A DNA stretch of 6,216 bases, taken from an uncultured Clostridia bacterium (GTDB lineage Bacteria > Bacillota_A > Clostridia > TANB77 > CAG-508). The notes beneath the pieces were generated by a model. That model was not told where the DNA came from and did no database searches. It was given only the letters and a program-made list of their open reading frames with translations. Every line of letters begins with the position of its first letter. The first letter of the stretch is position 1. The stretch spans positions 1 to 6,216 of the forward strand of contig CALXZF010000121.1 of NCBI GenBank assembly GCA_944393165.1, written 5' to 3'. Positions 5,477 to 6,216 of the stretch are shown piece by piece. The translations under genes and the position numbers were made by a program.

Positions 5477-6216
5477 TTATCTAAGAGCTCTTAATTTGTT
5501 ATACACTTCATATGTAATTTCAACATCTTTTAATCCCCTATGAGCACCTTCATAACTAATGTTAAACAATTTTGCTAAAGTTCCAAGCTTGTAATTTACA
5601 CTATTAGGAACCAATCTTCTTGCTAAATACAAAGTATCTATGTAATCATTATTTAAGTTATAGTTTAGATATTTTCTGCATTTATTACACAAAAAACCTA
5701 AATCAAAATTAACATTATGTCCAATTATTACTTCATCACTAACAAAGCTAATAAACTCTTCCAAAACTGTTATTGGCAATTTCCCTTCTCTTAGCATTTC
5801 GTTTGTAATTCCTGTTAAATTCGTAATAAATGGCGAAACATTTCTATTTATATTTATAAGTTGGCTATATTGTTCTACCATTTTGTTGTTTTTGACTTTT
5901 ATAGCACCAATTTCAATTATATCATCCTGAATTGGCGAAAGTCCTGTTGTTTCTATATCTACTAATACATAGTCATCCACAAAGCTCATTAAATTTTTTC
6001 CTTTTACTTTCTTAGGATTTCTTTGTATAATATTTACCTGATGTTCTTCTATTGATTTTGAATTATTGTTTACTATGTTAGTTTTATTTGACTTTGTATT
6101 TGTTTTATCATTTGACATTTGAGCTAACATATCAAATGAAATTTGAGAATTCTCCTCTATTTTTTGTTCCTCTAATTCTTTTTGCTTTTTTCTTCTATTA
6201 TTATTTATAAAAATAT
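5477..6216 (-). CDS. DEDDh 3'-5' exonuclease (DnaQ / PolC-epsilon type), 5' end beyond the window
   Basis: Predicted single-strand DNA or RNA 3'-5' exonuclease of the family that includes the proofreading domain of DNA polymerase III. Counting from the ATG at 6130, the domain spans about residues 52-214 with all five metal or catalytic residues present: D58 and E60 (VDIETTG), D143 (HNVNFD), H197 and D202 (AHRGLKDV). No polymerase domain follows, so it is a stand-alone exonuclease. The ATG at 6130 has no ribosome site at a usable distance, and the frame is open to the window edge. Upstream codons read IFINNNRRKKQKELEEQKIEENSQ up to about residue -1, in pieces typical of the inner side of an N-terminal membrane segment followed by a charged, possibly coiled-coil linker. 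I therefore treat the gene as 5'-partial; membrane anchoring is an inference. The linker at residues 1-50 is rich in N, K and S. The gene converges on copy 3, with a shared terminator. Confidence 0.9.
   Translation of the reverse strand, partial: IFINNNRRKKQKELEEQKIEENSQISFDMLAQMSNDKTNTKSNKTNIVNNNSKSIEEHQVNIIQRNPKKVKGKNLMSFVDDYVLVDIETTGLSPIQDDIIEIGAIKVKNNKMVEQYSQLININRNVSPFITNLTGITNEMLREGKLPITVLEEFISFVSDEVIIGHNVNFDLGFLCNKCRKYLNYNLNNDYIDTLYLARRLVPNSVNYKLGTLAKLFNISYEGAHRGLKDVEITYEVYNKLRALR

Overview
The window is strongly AT-rich, has clear AGGAGG-type ribosome binding sites, and carries an LPxTG surface protein, a sortase and a dockerin-bearing peptidoglycan hydrolase. Together these point to a low-GC Gram-positive bacterium, most likely a member of the Clostridia. 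This is inferred from gene content and composition; no ribosomal marker is present.

Positions 1-4190 (minus strand, transcribed right to left) hold three cell-surface genes in the order cohesin-like LPxTG protein, sortase, dockerin-bearing N-acetylglucosaminidase. I read them as one small surface-display set. The sortase would link the LPKTG protein to the cell wall, its cohesin-like domain would face outward, and the dockerin at the end of the glucosaminidase would dock onto it. Both the cohesin gene and the glucosaminidase gene are broken by single-base insertions in this sequence (about 4018-4027, and 721 plus 699). Once these are corrected, each gives one long protein with a sensible domain order. 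Either the assembly carries indel errors or this strain has lost the display system while keeping an intact sortase.

Positions 4317-5462 (plus strand) hold three small genes of an unrecognised family. All share a W-[KE]-V-x-x-x-H-V motif near the C-terminus. The first two overlap and share one promoter and terminator. The third has its own promoter, leader and terminator, nearly identical to those of the first pair, so a whole transcription unit appears to have been duplicated. Three hairpins lie back to back between the two units (4892-5030).

Positions 5477-6216 (minus strand) hold a DEDDh 3'-5' exonuclease (DnaQ / PolC-epsilon type). Its reading frame stays open past the right edge. It converges on the third small gene, with a terminator that looks bidirectional between them.
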